The notes under the pieces: generated by a model
Seen by the model: the letters and a program-made list of their open reading frames with translations, nothing else
Database searches by the model: none
Told to the model about the DNA's origin: nothing
Translations under genes and position numbers: made by a program
Shown here: piece by piece, positions 18,756 through 29,546 of the stretch
How positions within the stretch are numbered: the first letter of the stretch is position 1
How the letters are laid out: each line of letters begins with the position of its first letter
Source of the DNA: Mediterraneibacter glycyrrhizinilyticus
GTDB lineage: Bacteria; Bacillota; Clostridia; Lachnospirales; Lachnospiraceae
Reading direction: 5' to 3'
NCBI RefSeq assembly: GCF_015560805.1
Contig: NZ_JADMSO010000009.1
Location: 62,733 to 126,732, forward strand
Length of the DNA: 64,000 nt

Positions 18756-20570
18756 CTAATTGTCATCCAGTTTCAATACACTCATAAATGCTTTCTGCGG
18801 AATTTCCACATTTCCGACCTGACGCATCCGCTTTTTTCCCTCTTTCTGCTTCTCTAATAATTTCTTCTTACGGGAAATATCGCCGCCGTAACATTTAGCA
18901 AGGACGTCCTTGCGCATTGCTTTCACTGTCTCGCGTGCAATGATCTTGCTTCCGATCGCCGCCTGGATCGGAATCTCGAACAACTGCCTCGGAATTTCCT
19001 GTTTCAGCTTTTCACACATCTTTCTTCCGCGCTCATACGCCGTCGCACTGTGTACGATAAAGGACAGCGCGTCCACTTCCTCCCGATTGATCAGGATATC
19101 CAGCTTCACGAGATCCGACTGCTCATAACCCAGCAGTTCATAATCAAATGACGCATAGCCTCTGGAACGGGATTTCAACGCGTCAAAGAAATCATAAATG
19201 ATCTCGTTGAGCGGAAGATGATAATGAAGCACGGCTCTCGTCTCCTCAATATATTCCATTCCCTGATAGACGCCCCGGCGCTCCTGACACAGATCCATGA
19301 TCGCTCCGATAAACTCCGATGTCACCATGATCTCCGCTTTCACGACCGGTTCTTCCATATATTCGATCTCGGACGGATCCGGAAGATTCGTCGGGTTCGT
19401 CAGTTCAATGATCTCCCCGTCTGTCTTATGCACTTTGTATATAACGCTCGGCGCAGTCGTCACGAGATCCAGATTGTATTCCCGCTCCAACCGTTCCTGA
19501 ATGATCTCCAGATGCAAAAGTCCCAGAAATCCACAACGGAAGCCGAATCCGAGCGCGATGGACGTCTCTGCTTCAAACTGCAGCGCCGCATCATTTAACT
19601 GCAGCTTTTCCAGCGCATCCCGCAGATCCGGATACTTTGCACCGTCCGCCGGATACATTCCGCAATATACCATCGGATTGACTTTTTTATATCCCGGAAG
19701 CGGAGCCTCACACGGACGCTGCGCATCTGTCACCGTATCTCCTACCCGGGTATCTTTTACATTCTTCAGACTGGCCGTAAAATATCCAACCATTCCCGCG
19801 CTTAATTCGTCACAGGGAATAAACTGTCCCGCACCGAAATATCCGACCTCGACCACGTCTGCTTTCGCACCTGTCGCCATCATCAGGATCTGCGATCCTT
19901 TGCGGATCGTCCCCTCCATCAGACGGCAGAATACGATCACTCCTTTGTACGGATCATACACCGAATCGAAGATCAACGCCTGAAGCGGCGCTTTTTCATC
20001 CCCCGTCGGAGCCGGGATCTGATGTACGATCGCCTCCAATACGTCCTCAACGTTCAGTCCGGTTTTCGCAGAGATCAGCGGCGCTTCCTCTGCGTCCAGC
20101 CCGATCACATCTTCGATCTCTTCTTTGACACGTTCCGGATCGGCGCTCGGAAGATCCACTTTGTTGATCACCGGCATCACGTCCAGATCATGATCCAGCG
20201 CCAGATAGACATTCGCCAGCGTCTGCGCTTCCACCCCCTGCGCGGCGTCAACCACAAGGATCGCTCCGTCGCATGCCGCAAGGCTTCGGGACACCTCATA
20301 GTTAAAATCCACATGCCCCGGTGTATCGATCAAATTGAAAATGTATTCTTCTCCGTCTTTTGCTTTGTAAACGGTACGGACAGCCTGGGATTTGATCGTG
20401 ATCCCGCGTTCTCTCTCCAGATCCATATTATCGAGCACCTGCGACTGCATCTCACGGCTTGTCAACAGTCCCGTCTTCTCAATGATCCGGTCTGCCAACG
20501 TCGATTTTCCGTGATCGATATGTGCAATGATACAAAAATTTCTGATTTTACTCTGATCTATTCCTGACAC
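18756..20570 (-). CDS. lepA: Elongation factor 4 (LepA)
   Basis: A 604-residue translational GTPase. Motifs are [10 protein letters not shown] (P-loop), [16 protein letters not shown] and NKVDLPSAD, followed by EF-G-like domains and the LepA-specific carboxy-terminal domain with [18 protein letters not shown] and a short tail. It acts on ribosomes, where it back-translocates or rescues stalled complexes. The length is standard. It is 14 bases after holA and is the last gene before a terminator. Confidence 0.98.
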   Translation of the reverse strand: MSGIDQSKIRNFCIIAHIDHGKSTLADRIIEKTGLLTSREMQSQVLDNMDLERERGITIKSQAVRTVYKAKDGEEYIFNLIDTPGHVDFNYEVSRSLAACDGAILVVDAAQGVEAQTLANVYLALDHDLDVMPVINKVDLPSADPERVKEEIEDVIGLDAEEAPLISAKTGLNVEDVLEAIVHQIPAPTGDEKAPLQALIFDSVYDPYKGVIVFCRLMEGTIRKGSQILMMATGAKADVVEVGYFGAGQFIPCDELSAGMVGYFTASLKNVKDTRVGDTVTDAQRPCEAPLPGYKKVNPMVYCGMYPADGAKYPDLRDALEKLQLNDAALQFEAETSIALGFGFRCGFLGLLHLEIIQERLEREYNLDLVTTAPSVIYKVHKTDGEIIELTNPTNLPDPSEIEYMEEPVVKAEIMVTSEFIGAIMDLCQERRGVYQGMEYIEETRAVLHYHLPLNEIIYDFFDALKSRSRGYASFDYELLGYEQSDLVKLDILINREEVDALSFIVHSATAYERGRKMCEKLKQEIPRQLFEIPIQAAIGSKIIARETVKAMRKDVLAKCYGGDISRKKKLLEKQKEGKKRMRQVGNVEIPQKAFMSVLKLDDN

Positions 20571-20584
20571 TTCTCTTCCTCCAA

Positions 20585-21565
20585 CTAACCATTTGAATAT
20601 TTTACGATAAACAGCTCCACTGCCAGATGATCGGTCAAAAGACCTGTTTTCACCCTCTGCTCGATCTCCGCGCCATCTTCCAGGATCTCCCGCAGTTCGC
20701 TTGTCTTAAAGACTTTTGCCTGATCCATATATTTCCCGGCTGCAAACGGGTGAAGTCCTGCTTTTGATGCGATCTCTTTCCGGTTATACCCTTTTTTCAT
20801 CAGACCTTTTACCTGAAACAGATTCCGGTACTGCCGCATCATCAAAAATAAGATCCGCATCGGCGGTTCTTTCAATGCAAGCAGTTCATAATACAGATCC
20901 AGCGCTTTCTTCTGCTTCTTCTCCGCCACAGCATTGACCATCTCAAAAATATGATTGGAGATCTGTGTGACACAGACTGCGTCAATATCTTCTCTCGCGA
21001 TCACGTCACGTCCCAATGTGTAGCAAAAGATCTTTTCCAGTTCTTTCGTGATATTCTCCATATCCGTTCCGACTTTTTCCAGAAAATAGATCACATCACG
21101 CTCCGTGATCTTCTTTCCCTCCCGCTGGATACAGCCGGCAGTCCAACGCTTCAAAGTCGCCTCATCCTGAAAGTTCATCTCCACAACGCTGCCCTTTGCT
21201 TTCACGGCTTTGAACAGTTTGCTTCGCTTGTCCACCTCTGTTTCGATAAAGAGAAAACACGTTGTCTCCGGAAGATCTTTGATATAATCTGCCAGATCTG
21301 CCCCGGCACTTTTAAAAAGTCCGGTATTCTCAAATACGATCAATCTGCGTTCCGCGAAGAACGGAAGTGTCTCCGCAAGGTCGATCACCTCTTTTAAGTT
21401 GATCCCTTTTCCCTCGTAATACGCATAATTCATCGTATCGTCTTCTCCGAGGAGCGCTTTTGTGATCCGCTCCTTATACTGCCGTTTCAGATAATTCTCT
21501 TCCCCATAGAGAAGATATGCCTGTTTTAATTTTCCTGTTTTTAAGTCTTCATTCAAATTTTTCAT
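20585..21565 (-). CDS. holA: DNA polymerase III delta subunit
   Basis: A 326-residue clamp-loader subunit that opens the beta clamp. The amino end [19 protein letters not shown] is the HolA signature, followed by NYAYYEG and [18 protein letters not shown]. The helical carboxy-terminal domain ends with [12 protein letters not shown]. The length is normal. It lies nine bases after comEC and 14 before lepA, in the same transcript. The comEC-holA order is common in Firmicutes. Confidence 0.94.
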   Translation of the reverse strand: MKNLNEDLKTGKLKQAYLLYGEENYLKRQYKERITKALLGEDDTMNYAYYEGKGINLKEVIDLAETLPFFAERRLIVFENTGLFKSAGADLADYIKDLPETTCFLFIETEVDKRSKLFKAVKAKGSVVEMNFQDEATLKRWTAGCIQREGKKITERDVIYFLEKVGTDMENITKELEKIFCYTLGRDVIAREDIDAVCVTQISNHIFEMVNAVAEKKQKKALDLYYELLALKEPPMRILFLMMRQYRNLFQVKGLMKKGYNRKEIASKAGLHPFAAGKYMDQAKVFKTSELREILEDGAEIEQRVKTGLLTDHLAVELFIVKYSNG

Positions 21566-21575
21566 AGCGTTACTA

Positions 21576-23876
21576 TTATATCGGAAAATCTTTGATTTTG
21601 CAAAACATTTCCATCCGCATCTGTTTTCCGTCCGTATACACGGTCACCGCCCCGAAATCCTGCGTCTTCATTGTAATGCTCCCCGCATTTTCAAGCCGTT
21701 CGACCGTCTCCTTATGAGGGTGTCCGTAACGATTGTTTATTCCTGCCGAAATCCAGGTAATCTCCGGTCGCGTCTGTTCCAAAAATGCTCTTGTCGTCGA
21801 GTTTTTCGATCCGTGATGCGCCGCTTTTAAAATATCATAGTCCCGCAGACATTTTGCCTGAACCAATGCGTCCTCTCCCTCCCCCTCCACATCTCCGGTA
21901 AAGAGCATTTCAAAATTTCCGTAATCCAGTTCCAATACCATAGACGCCGCGTTTCCACTCTCTCCATCATACTCCCGGGAGGGTGCCAGACATTTCAGAT
22001 ACATTTCGCCATCAGACCACTGTTCCCCGGCATGGATGACTCCCACTTCCGTTCCTGTCTGCTCTGCCGTATTTGCCAGTTCCAAAAGCGCTCCGTCCAG
22101 TACCTGTTCATCCGGCAGGATCAATTTCCCGATCCGGATGCCAAATTTCTGGGAAAGCAGCAGTTCCCGGATCCCGCTCAAATGATCTTCATCCCCATGA
22201 GAGACAAACACATAATCCAACATCCCGACGCCCTGCGACTTCAAAAACGGTTCGATCCGGTAAGCGCCCACGGATGACACGTCGGTACTTCCCCCGTCGA
22301 TCATACAGTGGCTTCCGGACGGACTTTTCAGATAAAATCCATCTCCCTGCCCCACGTCGATCATCGTCACCCGCACTTCTCCCTCTACCCGATGCGTCAG
22401 AAGCGTAGCCGCACAGAACAGCGGAATCCCTGCGCAGATACACGCGCGGATCAGTCTTGATCCCAACCATACCTCCGCCATTTTTTCCTTTGCTTTTTTT
22501 GTTCCGGCGGTTTGTTTTTTCACCGCCATTTTCCCCGACGCATACATTGCCGCCGCACATCCGCCAAACAAAAGAAGATAATACAGAACGATCATCCACT
22601 TCTCCGGCTGTCCGGTTACGATCCACCCGTATGGCAGAGAAAGACTTCCGAAAGCCCCGGTCTCATACCCTCTCAGGATCCATTTACATATAGAAAGAAC
22701 TGCTTTTCCGATCTGCATATCGAAAAGCGCCGCAAGGCTTCCGAAGATCCCGGCTCCCAACACGAAAGACATCAGCGGGATCACCGCCAGATTTAAAAGG
22801 ATCGAATAAGTCGGTATTTCGTAATAATAGTATAAAAGGATCGGAAGCAGAACGAGATGGATCGCAGCTCCGCCTCGAAGAAATCCCGGGACAACCGAAT
22901 AAATCTTCAATACCGGTTCCACCACTGCGATGCCGAGAAGCGCACCGAACGATAATAGAAATCCGGCGTCGAATAAATAAAGAGGCTGGCAAAATACGAT
23001 CACCGACGCAGCAAGTGCAAGACTGGTGGGCAGATCATAATCCCGCCCGCTCATATCCGCCCCTACCCGGACGGCAAACATCACAAGCGCCCGCTGACTG
23101 GACACGCCGCTTCCGATCATACATGTATACAATAAAAGAAATGTAATCCCAATGAGTCCTGCCGGCAAAAAAGGGATTCCGAACTTTCTCAAAATCTGAT
23201 ACAATCCAATCCCGATAAATGACATATGCAATCCGGAAATGGCCAAAATATGTCCGATCCCGCTTTTCTGATACAGGTCTTTGATCTCTTCATCCAGTTC
23301 GGATTTATCTCCGATAAGGATCGCGCTCATACAATTCCCGTACGTTTCCCCGAGACATTCGATCAGCAGTTCTTTCCACTTTATCCGGAATCTGGTCAGA
23401 TATTCGCGGATGTCCCCGGTCTTTTTTTCAATGATCTGACAGGAATCTGCCCAGACAGACGCATGGATCCCTTGTTTTCGGTAATAAAATTTCCGATCAA
23501 AATTCCCGGGATTTCTGGCTTCTTCAAAAAACTGCACTTCTCCGCTCACCCGGATCTGACTCCCCACCGATACACGGTCTGATGCTGTTTCTTTTTCTGT
23601 TGTTTGATTGCTTATTTGTTCGACATAAACAAGAAGTTTTGATTCTTCTATGAATTGTTCTTTGTGACGGATCTGAACATCCGTCAGACTCAATATTTGA
23701 TACTCCGGTCTTTCTTCCCTTTTGGATACCGTTCCCTGTAAGATAAGCTCGTCCCCATCCTGCGTATACTGTTCCAGCGGCGAGGGCTTCTGATCTTCCG
23801 AAAGCTGAAGCCCTCCTGCCAGAAACAGCCAGATCCCGAGAAATATAACCGAAACCAGACACAACGGTCTTTTCAT
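21576..23876 (-). CDS. comEC: DNA internalization channel ComEC
   Basis: A 766-residue membrane protein that forms the inner-membrane channel for transforming DNA. The order is an amino-terminal membrane segment pair, a DUF4131/OB-like domain (to about residue 170), the competence transmembrane domain (AILIGDKSELDEEIKDLYQK, GIGHILAISGLHMS), and a metallo-beta-lactamase-like domain (IDVGQGDGFYLKSPSG, VSHGDEDHLSG, FTGDVEGEGE, AAHHGSKNST) thought to be the nuclease. All domains are intact, which suggests working DNA uptake together with ComEA encoded upstream. Nine-base gaps on both sides place it in one operon. Confidence 0.94.
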   Translation of the reverse strand: MKRPLCLVSVIFLGIWLFLAGGLQLSEDQKPSPLEQYTQDGDELILQGTVSKREERPEYQILSLTDVQIRHKEQFIEESKLLVYVEQISNQTTEKETASDRVSVGSQIRVSGEVQFFEEARNPGNFDRKFYYRKQGIHASVWADSCQIIEKKTGDIREYLTRFRIKWKELLIECLGETYGNCMSAILIGDKSELDEEIKDLYQKSGIGHILAISGLHMSFIGIGLYQILRKFGIPFLPAGLIGITFLLLYTCMIGSGVSSQRALVMFAVRVGADMSGRDYDLPTSLALAASVIVFCQPLYLFDAGFLLSFGALLGIAVVEPVLKIYSVVPGFLRGGAAIHLVLLPILLYYYYEIPTYSILLNLAVIPLMSFVLGAGIFGSLAALFDMQIGKAVLSICKWILRGYETGAFGSLSLPYGWIVTGQPEKWMIVLYYLLLFGGCAAAMYASGKMAVKKQTAGTKKAKEKMAEVWLGSRLIRACICAGIPLFCAATLLTHRVEGEVRVTMIDVGQGDGFYLKSPSGSHCMIDGGSTDVSSVGAYRIEPFLKSQGVGMLDYVFVSHGDEDHLSGIRELLLSQKFGIRIGKLILPDEQVLDGALLELANTAEQTGTEVGVIHAGEQWSDGEMYLKCLAPSREYDGESGNAASMVLELDYGNFEMLFTGDVEGEGEDALVQAKCLRDYDILKAAHHGSKNSTTRAFLEQTRPEITWISAGINNRYGHPHKETVERLENAGSITMKTQDFGAVTVYTDGKQMRMEMFCKIKDFPI

Positions 23877-23885
23877 TTCTATCTC

Positions 23886-24818
23886 CTATTTCTTTTCCTC
23901 CACCAGATCCATATTTCGTTGAAGCGGCTGGAACAGATCGATCATCTCCATATATTTTGCATTCTTTTCCCCATTGATCGTAATCTGGACTTTGCTTGCC
24001 GGAGTCCCCTCGATCAGTGAGTTGACCAGCGAGTACACCGCCACTTCCGGCTTCACATCATAAGCGCTGTCCAAAAATTCACTGTCAAAATTCACATAGC
24101 AGATCCCGTTTTTGATCGTCGCCCCCAAAAGCGTCGCGTCCGGATTCAGCGTCGGATACGCTCCGCTTTTTTTCGGTCCCTGCATCACTTTCTCCACGAT
24201 CAGTTTCTCAATGGAAAGGTTACTGTTATATTTTGCTTCCACAGTCTGTTCTACCAGTTTGCTGCCGGATTCATTGGCAAAGTACAGTTTCAATGTAGTC
24301 GTCTGATAAGAGTTCAGGGAAGATCCTGTATTTTCCACAAAATCGTCCTCATTCAGAATGCCGACCACCTTTCCGTCCGTCTCTTTCAGCGCATTTTCCT
24401 CCACGCTGATCCATACGCCCGCCACCTGATCCGCCTGCAAAAGTGACTGGACCAATGCCGACCGGACCAGTTTTTCATGGACGGTTTCCATCTCCAGATA
24501 AGCGGCGTTAAAATCCACATACACGATTGAATCCTGCACATTCCATTCCCTGATTTTTACATTATCCGGAAAGACGTCCGTATATTCAATTTCATCGGAC
24601 GGAGTTTCCAAACCTTTCAGAATGGATTCCACCTGACTTTTCGTATCCTCTCCGCCGATCGGATACGGACGCTTTACAATTCCCGTCTGGTCTTCATTCA
24701 GGCTGTAAATATAAGGATCGCCGTCTTCCGGTTCTTTTTGTTTTCCGCATGCCAGCAATCCCGGTATCAGAAGCATTATAAAAAGAAAAGAAAGCCATCT
24801 TCCTTTTTTCTTCCTCAT
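23886..24818 (-). CDS. GerMN-domain lipoprotein
   Basis: A 310-residue predicted lipoprotein. The signal peptide ends in GLLACGKQ, with Cys near residue 24 as the lipidation site. Two GerMN repeats follow, the first with VYVDFNAAYLEM and the second with CYVNFDSEFLDS, each near a segment of the type LVRSALVQSL or AVYSLVNSLIEG. GerM-like proteins act outside the membrane in sporulation and germination. LpqB-like relatives in other phyla sit beside two-component systems, and here the gene directly follows a histidine kinase gene (12-base gap). It may tune that kinase or work in spore formation. Confidence 0.85.
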   Translation of the reverse strand: MRKKKGRWLSFLFIMLLIPGLLACGKQKEPEDGDPYIYSLNEDQTGIVKRPYPIGGEDTKSQVESILKGLETPSDEIEYTDVFPDNVKIREWNVQDSIVYVDFNAAYLEMETVHEKLVRSALVQSLLQADQVAGVWISVEENALKETDGKVVGILNEDDFVENTGSSLNSYQTTTLKLYFANESGSKLVEQTVEAKYNSNLSIEKLIVEKVMQGPKKSGAYPTLNPDATLLGATIKNGICYVNFDSEFLDSAYDVKPEVAVYSLVNSLIEGTPASKVQITINGEKNAKYMEMIDLFQPLQRNMDLVEEKK

Positions 24819-24830
24819 CCCAATCCTCCT

Positions 24831-26303
24831 TTACGACGTAACATAGATGAGCGGAACCCGCACGGTAAACGTGGTTCCCTCCCCATGGGTACTGTAAACC
24901 TTGATCGATCCCCGATGCATGATCACCGCGTTTCTCGCGATCGCAAGTCCCAGACCGGTTCCGCCGATCTCCCGGGAATGTGATTTGTCTACCCGGTAAA
25001 AACGCTCAAAAATATGCGCCTGATCTTCTTCCGGAATTCCGATTCCCGAATCCGAAACTTTAATATAGAAGAATTTATGATCCGCATTCAATGATACATG
25101 GACCCATCCGTCCGCGTGGTTATATTTGATCGCATTTTCCACCAGATTGGAAATCGCAAGCGTCATCTTCACCTCGTCGATCTCTGCCGTGACCGGACGG
25201 AAACTTTCCAGTACGACTTCTACATTTTTCTTTTCCGCGATCGGTTTTAAGCGCTTTAAGATCAGTTCCAGCATCTCATTGACCTGCACCTGCCGGACAT
25301 TGATGTCCTGCGACCGCTTGTCCATCTTCACCAACGTCAGAAGATCCATGATGATGTCATTTTCCCGGTCGATCTCTTTCGCAATATCCTCCATAAATTC
25401 CTGATACAATTCGACCGGAACATTTTCCTGTGTCACAAGCGAATCCGCGAGCACTTTCATCGATGCAAGCGGCGTTTTTAATTCATGCGACACGTTGGAG
25501 ACGAACTCCTCTCTGGAATCGTCAATCCGCTTCAGCCGCGCCAACGTCTTATTAAATGCATCGGAAATCTGCCTTGTCTCCGTAAAACGATCGACTCTCG
25601 CGACCTCATCCGCATACCCTTCCGTCACTCCCTCGATCTCCGATGCGATCTTATGAAGCGGACGCACAAGCAGATCCGCGACAAGAAAAGCAAGTGCAAG
25701 CACAAGCATCAGCATCGTTCCGAGAATGACCTTTCCCCTGGACGATAAAATTTCCAGACTGTCCTCGATCGTATCGGTCGAAACACTGGCAAGCATGATC
25801 CCGGCAATCTTATCGCTGCCGGATTCCGTGATCGGAGACGTCACTTCTATATAATGGTTCTCTTTGTCATAATAGTTGGTGCTTGTTCCCTGCATGCAGC
25901 GCACAACATTCTCCGATACGATCGTCTTCCCCTCATCCAGGGCATACGTATCTTTGATCACCTCAAGATCACTGTTGATGATCATCACTCTGCCATTGTA
26001 AATATTGGTCATCTGCGTCAGACCTGCATTGATAACTTCGGACGAACGTTCCTCCAGATAGTGATAGCTTGCCAGCTGATCACATAGAATTGTACATTGA
26101 TTCTGTATCTCCGCAGTCTGCAGCGATACCGCCCGTGCTTCATAAGCCTTGATCACCCCGAAATAGGCGACCGCCCCCGGCAGTATCGCCGCACACATGA
26201 TCATCACGATCACATAAAACCGCAGACTCTTGATCTTATCTTTGATTTTAGAATGTAATTTACCCCTGGAAATAATAACCAACTCCCCACTTCGTGTGCA
26301 CAT
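24831..26303 (-). CDS. Membrane sensor histidine kinase
   Basis: A kinase of about 490 residues. One membrane helix (around residues 29-50), an extracytoplasmic sensor of about 140 residues, a second helix (191-213), a HAMP region (VRPLHKIASEIEGV) and the dimerisation domain with the phosphorylated His in SNVSHELKTPLASMK (near residue 273) follow in order. The ATP-binding domain has NLVENAIKYN, VSDSGIGIPEEDQ and GGTGLGLAIARN. The start is uncertain: the frame overlaps the regulator gene, and only the ATG at 26303 or a TTG at about 26285 fit, neither with a good ribosome binding site. The layout resembles WalK/PhoR-type kinases. The signal is unknown. Confidence 0.92.
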   Translation of the reverse strand: MCTRSGELVIISRGKLHSKIKDKIKSLRFYVIVMIMCAAILPGAVAYFGVIKAYEARAVSLQTAEIQNQCTILCDQLASYHYLEERSSEVINAGLTQMTNIYNGRVMIINSDLEVIKDTYALDEGKTIVSENVVRCMQGTSTNYYDKENHYIEVTSPITESGSDKIAGIMLASVSTDTIEDSLEILSSRGKVILGTMLMLVLALAFLVADLLVRPLHKIASEIEGVTEGYADEVARVDRFTETRQISDAFNKTLARLKRIDDSREEFVSNVSHELKTPLASMKVLADSLVTQENVPVELYQEFMEDIAKEIDRENDIIMDLLTLVKMDKRSQDINVRQVQVNEMLELILKRLKPIAEKKNVEVVLESFRPVTAEIDEVKMTLAISNLVENAIKYNHADGWVHVSLNADHKFFYIKVSDSGIGIPEEDQAHIFERFYRVDKSHSREIGGTGLGLAIARNAVIMHRGSIKVYSTHGEGTTFTVRVPLIYVTS

Positions 26304-26949
26304 ACCGAGGTTCGCTCGGATTCGTCTCGATCTTCTCCCGCAGTCTTCTGATATGTACATCGACAGTTCTTGCATCTCCCGGATAATCCGTTCCCCAGAT
26401 CAGATTCAACAGGTTCTCCCTGCTGTATACTTTATTGGGATTCATTGCCAGAAGTTCCAATACATCAAATTCTTTTGCGGTCAGATTGACTTCCCGGTTC
26501 TCGATAAATACCCGGCGGCTCTCACAGTCGATCTTCATCGCCCCTTTTACCAGAACAGTGCTCGGCTGCGCTTCCTCCCGCTTTGCCGTCCTGCGCATGA
26601 TCGCCTTGATCCTCGCCTTTACCTCCAGAATGTTAAACGGCTTGGTAATATAATCATCCGCACCGTATTCCAGACCCAGGATCTTATCCATATCCTCACT
26701 TTTTGCCGTCAGCATGACGATCGGCATATCGGAAAATTCCCGGATATGCTGACAGACTTCAAACCCGTCCATCTTCGGCAGCATGACATCCAAAAGCACC
26801 AGATCATATTCGCACTGCTTCGCATACGCAAGCGCTTCTTCTCCGTCATACGCACAGTCTACTTCCATGTCATCCTGCTCCAGACTGAAACGGATCCCTT
26901 TTACGATTAATTTTTCATCGTCCACTACTAAGATTTTTTTCTTACCCAT
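26260..26949 (-). CDS. OmpR/PhoB family response regulator
   Basis: A 229-residue regulator. The receiver domain has the acidic pair (VVDDE), the phosphorylated Asp54 in LLDVMLP, TAKSED and the conserved Lys in YITKPF. The winged-helix domain (residues about 130-229) contains LTAKEFDVLELLA, DARTVDVHIRRLREKI and RTKWGVGYYF-like residues at the end. It overlaps the kinase gene by 44 bases with the start used here, so the two are translationally coupled. It probably regulates envelope, phosphate or competence genes; nothing in the sequence decides which. Confidence 0.94.
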   Translation of the reverse strand: MGKKKILVVDDEKLIVKGIRFSLEQDDMEVDCAYDGEEALAYAKQCEYDLVLLDVMLPKMDGFEVCQHIREFSDMPIVMLTAKSEDMDKILGLEYGADDYITKPFNILEVKARIKAIMRRTAKREEAQPSTVLVKGAMKIDCESRRVFIENREVNLTAKEFDVLELLAMNPNKVYSRENLLNLIWGTDYPGDARTVDVHIRRLREKIETNPSEPRYVHTKWGVGYYFQG

Positions 26950-26959
26950 TCTAACTTCC

Positions 26960-27718
26960 CTAACTTCCTGTATTGACTGTAATTCTGTCTTTTATTTTCT
27001 CAAATACCCCTTCTTTGATGCCTTCGACATTCATCAGATCTTCAACACTCTGAAATCCGCCCTGTTCTTCCCGATACCGGATAATACTCTCTGCCCGTGT
27101 ATCACCGATCCCGCTTAACGTCTTCAGTTCTTCCGCCGAAGCGGTATTGATATTCACTTTTTCGTCCGTACTGCCTGTCTGCGCACCGCCGCTTTCCTCC
27201 GTACTTCCGACCGCCGTTTCCGTATCTTCTTCCGCTTCTGGGATCAGACCGTTCACGACTTCCTCCCGAGTCGGAATATAGATCCGCTCCCCGTCCGTCA
27301 CTTTCTGTGCCTGATTCACAGCTTCTCCGGCCGCATCTTCCCGCAGTCCTCCCGCATAGGATACTGCCTCATATACACGGGCGTCCGCATCCATTCCGTA
27401 AACGCCGGGGGAAACGACCGCACCGCACACATGGACAAATACCAATTCCGGTTCTTTGTCCCCGGAAAGATCTCCAGAAGTTTCGGACTCCGGCATACTC
27501 TGCTTTTCTGTCCCAGGATCCTTCGTACCGGACGTCCTTTCTTCGGACTTCCCGATCTCTTCCGCTTCTTTCTTCTCCGTACTTCCGGACGATCCATCCT
27601 CCAGCCGCAGTTCGGCAAATGTATCCTGCTCTTTCTTTTTACAGCCCGTACAACATAACAATACAAGAGCCGGCAGCATGAACCACACCGCAGCTCTTTT
27701 CCAATTTCTGACGCTCAT
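26960..27718 (-). CDS. comEA: ComEA-type DNA receptor with SLBB and helix-hairpin-helix domains
   Basis: A 252-residue envelope protein. The amino end is a hydrophobic signal ending in CCTGCKKK, consistent with a lipoprotein. A low-complexity acidic linker, an SLBB domain (VFVHVCGAVVSPGVYGM, about residues 90-150), a second linker and tandem helix-hairpin-helix motifs (NINTASAEELKTLSGIG, FQSVEDLMNVEGI) follow, which is the ComEA plan. It binds double-stranded DNA outside the membrane and hands it to ComEC. It is the first gene of a tight run ending at lepA, with its own promoter. Confidence 0.92.
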   Translation of the reverse strand: MSVRNWKRAAVWFMLPALVLLCCTGCKKKEQDTFAELRLEDGSSGSTEKKEAEEIGKSEERTSGTKDPGTEKQSMPESETSGDLSGDKEPELVFVHVCGAVVSPGVYGMDADARVYEAVSYAGGLREDAAGEAVNQAQKVTDGERIYIPTREEVVNGLIPEAEEDTETAVGSTEESGGAQTGSTDEKVNINTASAEELKTLSGIGDTRAESIIRYREEQGGFQSVEDLMNVEGIKEGVFEKIKDRITVNTGS

Positions 27719-27771
27719 TTCTTTTCCTCACAGTGCAGCACACCGCAAGCCCCTTTATGCCAGATGACAAT

Positions 27772-27800
27772 ATTGTATCGAATCGCCGTCTAAATTACAA
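27772..27800 (-). promoter_or_regulatory. Promoter of the comEA-to-lepA run
   Basis: TTGTAA (27795-27800) and TACAAT (27772-27777) on the minus strand are 17 bases apart. The start point would be about 45 bases before the comEA ATG. Confidence 0.65.
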
Positions 27801-27819
27801 TAGATATTTCAAAAAAACA

Positions 27820-28254
27820 TCACCGCTCCCATTGAAAGATCGCAATTCCGATCAGTGCAAGGGCAAGCCCGCCCACTTTTCTCCATTCAAACATTGCTTT
27901 TTCTACGCCGAACAGACCGAACAGTTCGATCAGATACGCGACGATCAACTGCGCGATCACGATCAGAAGCGCTGCTTTCGCCGGTCCGAGCGCCGCCATA
28001 CTTTTAATTACAGTCCAGGTGATCCCGGCGCCGATCACACCGCCAAGCAGCATATATTTCGGCTCCACTTTTCCTATCGCCGCGATACTGTCTCTTCCGG
28101 TAAACAGCCACAGAACAGCGCAGACCGTAAAAGCGCTCAACTGCACCCATCCGTTCGACACCCACATTCCGGCCGTTTTCGTCACCTGTGTATTAAAAAC
28201 CCCCTGCACACTCATCAACGCACCGGAAAGAAGTGCAATCAAAAAACCAATCAT
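27820..28254 (-). CDS. YdcZ-like DMT family transporter
   Basis: A 144-residue membrane protein with about five hydrophobic segments, the DUF606/YdcZ type of small drug/metabolite transporter. Recognisable stretches are LSGALMSVQGVFNTQVTK, LLGGVIGAGITWTVIKSM and KVGGLALALIGIAIFQ. These proteins carry half of a ten-helix transporter and act as dimers. The substrate is unknown. GGAGGT precedes the ATG at 28254. It stands alone between the comEA promoter and argD. Confidence 0.85.
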   Translation of the reverse strand: MIGFLIALLSGALMSVQGVFNTQVTKTAGMWVSNGWVQLSAFTVCAVLWLFTGRDSIAAIGKVEPKYMLLGGVIGAGITWTVIKSMAALGPAKAALLIVIAQLIVAYLIELFGLFGVEKAMFEWRKVGGLALALIGIAIFQWER

Positions 28255-28364
28255 TGTTTACATACCTCCACTATTTTTTCTTCTCTTTCGGATAGTATAT
28301 GTCAATGACTGGTTTTTTCATACATCTTAAAGATCGTCCTTAAGCGGTAGCTCCACGACTTTCT

Positions 28365-29546
28365 TTAAAGTAACGCATGTTTTAATTTTTCGATCATTTC
28401 ATCGATGTGTTCTTTTTCAATGATAAGCGGCGGAACAAAGCGAAGCACATTTCCTTTCGCGGAAATAATGAGCAAGCCCTCCTCGATCGCACGGTTGATC
28501 ACCTCTCCTGCCGGTTTTGTGACCACGATCCCCTGGATCAGCCCTTTTCCTCTGCGCTCAGTGACGCAGTCCGTTTCCTCCACGAGTTCATCCAGACGTT
28601 TTGTCAGATATGGCGCGATTTCCCGGACATGCTCCACGATCTTGTCTTTTTCAAATATCTCGACAACTTTTTTCACCGCCATGCATGCCAGCGGATTTCC
28701 TCCGTAAGTCGTTCCGTGATCTCCCGGCTTCATGGAATGTGCCGCCACCTGTTCGGTCACTGCAAATGCGCCTACCGGGATCCCGTTTCCGATCGCCTTT
28801 GCCATCGTCAGGATATCCGGTCTCACACCATATTCCTGCCATGCAAACATGTTCCCTGTCCGCCCCATTCCGCACTGGATCTCATCGCAGATCATCAAAA
28901 TATCCTGTTCGTCACAAAGCGCACGGATTCCCTCCATAAATCCCTGCGTCGCCGGGTGGATGCCACCCTCTCCCTGAAGCGGCTCCAAAAGGATCGCGCA
29001 AGTCTTGTCCGTGATATTTGCTTTCACACTGTCCAGATCATTAAATCTTGCGAACCGCACCCCCGGGATCAGCGGTTCAAACGGTTCCCTGTAAGCAGCC
29101 GTTCCGGTCACTGAAAGAGCGCCCATAGAACGTCCGTGGAACGAATCTTCCATGGCAATGATCTCGAAACGCCCGTTCCCTTTTAATGCCGCATATTTCC
29201 TGGCAGTCTTCAGCGCCCCCTCGATCGCTTCCGTTCCGCTGTTCGTAAAAAATACATGATCCATACCGGAAACCCGGTTCAGTGCTTCCGCTGCCGCTCC
29301 GCCGTTTTCATGATAAAACAGATTGGATGTATGGCACAGTTTTTTGATCTGCTCTGTGAGACTTTCCTCTAATTCCTTATTCTGATACCCCAGACTCATT
29401 ACAGCGATCCCCGCCGCGAAATCCAGATATTTTTTCCCGTCCGTATCGTAGAGATACACGCCCTCTCCATGATCCAGCACAAGCGGAAAACGGTTGTAAA
29501 GCTGAAATAACTGTTGTTCTTCTTCCTGTATTTTTTTATTCACCAT
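28365..29546 (-). CDS. argD: Acetylornithine aminotransferase
   Basis: A 393-residue class III aminotransferase using pyridoxal phosphate, converting N-acetylglutamate semialdehyde to N-acetylornithine. It has [44 protein letters not shown] (Asp that holds the cofactor) and the Schiff-base lysine in [11 protein letters not shown]. It is the last gene of the arginine operon and overlaps argB by 11 bases, so the two are coupled. A weak hairpin 10-40 bases beyond the stop may end the transcript. Confidence 0.95.
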   Translation of the reverse strand: MVNKKIQEEEQQLFQLYNRFPLVLDHGEGVYLYDTDGKKYLDFAAGIAVMSLGYQNKELEESLTEQIKKLCHTSNLFYHENGGAAAEALNRVSGMDHVFFTNSGTEAIEGALKTARKYAALKGNGRFEIIAMEDSFHGRSMGALSVTGTAAYREPFEPLIPGVRFARFNDLDSVKANITDKTCAILLEPLQGEGGIHPATQGFMEGIRALCDEQDILMICDEIQCGMGRTGNMFAWQEYGVRPDILTMAKAIGNGIPVGAFAVTEQVAAHSMKPGDHGTTYGGNPLACMAVKKVVEIFEKDKIVEHVREIAPYLTKRLDELVEETDCVTERRGKGLIQGIVVTKPAGEVINRAIEEGLLIISAKGNVLRFVPPLIIEKEHIDEMIEKLKHALL

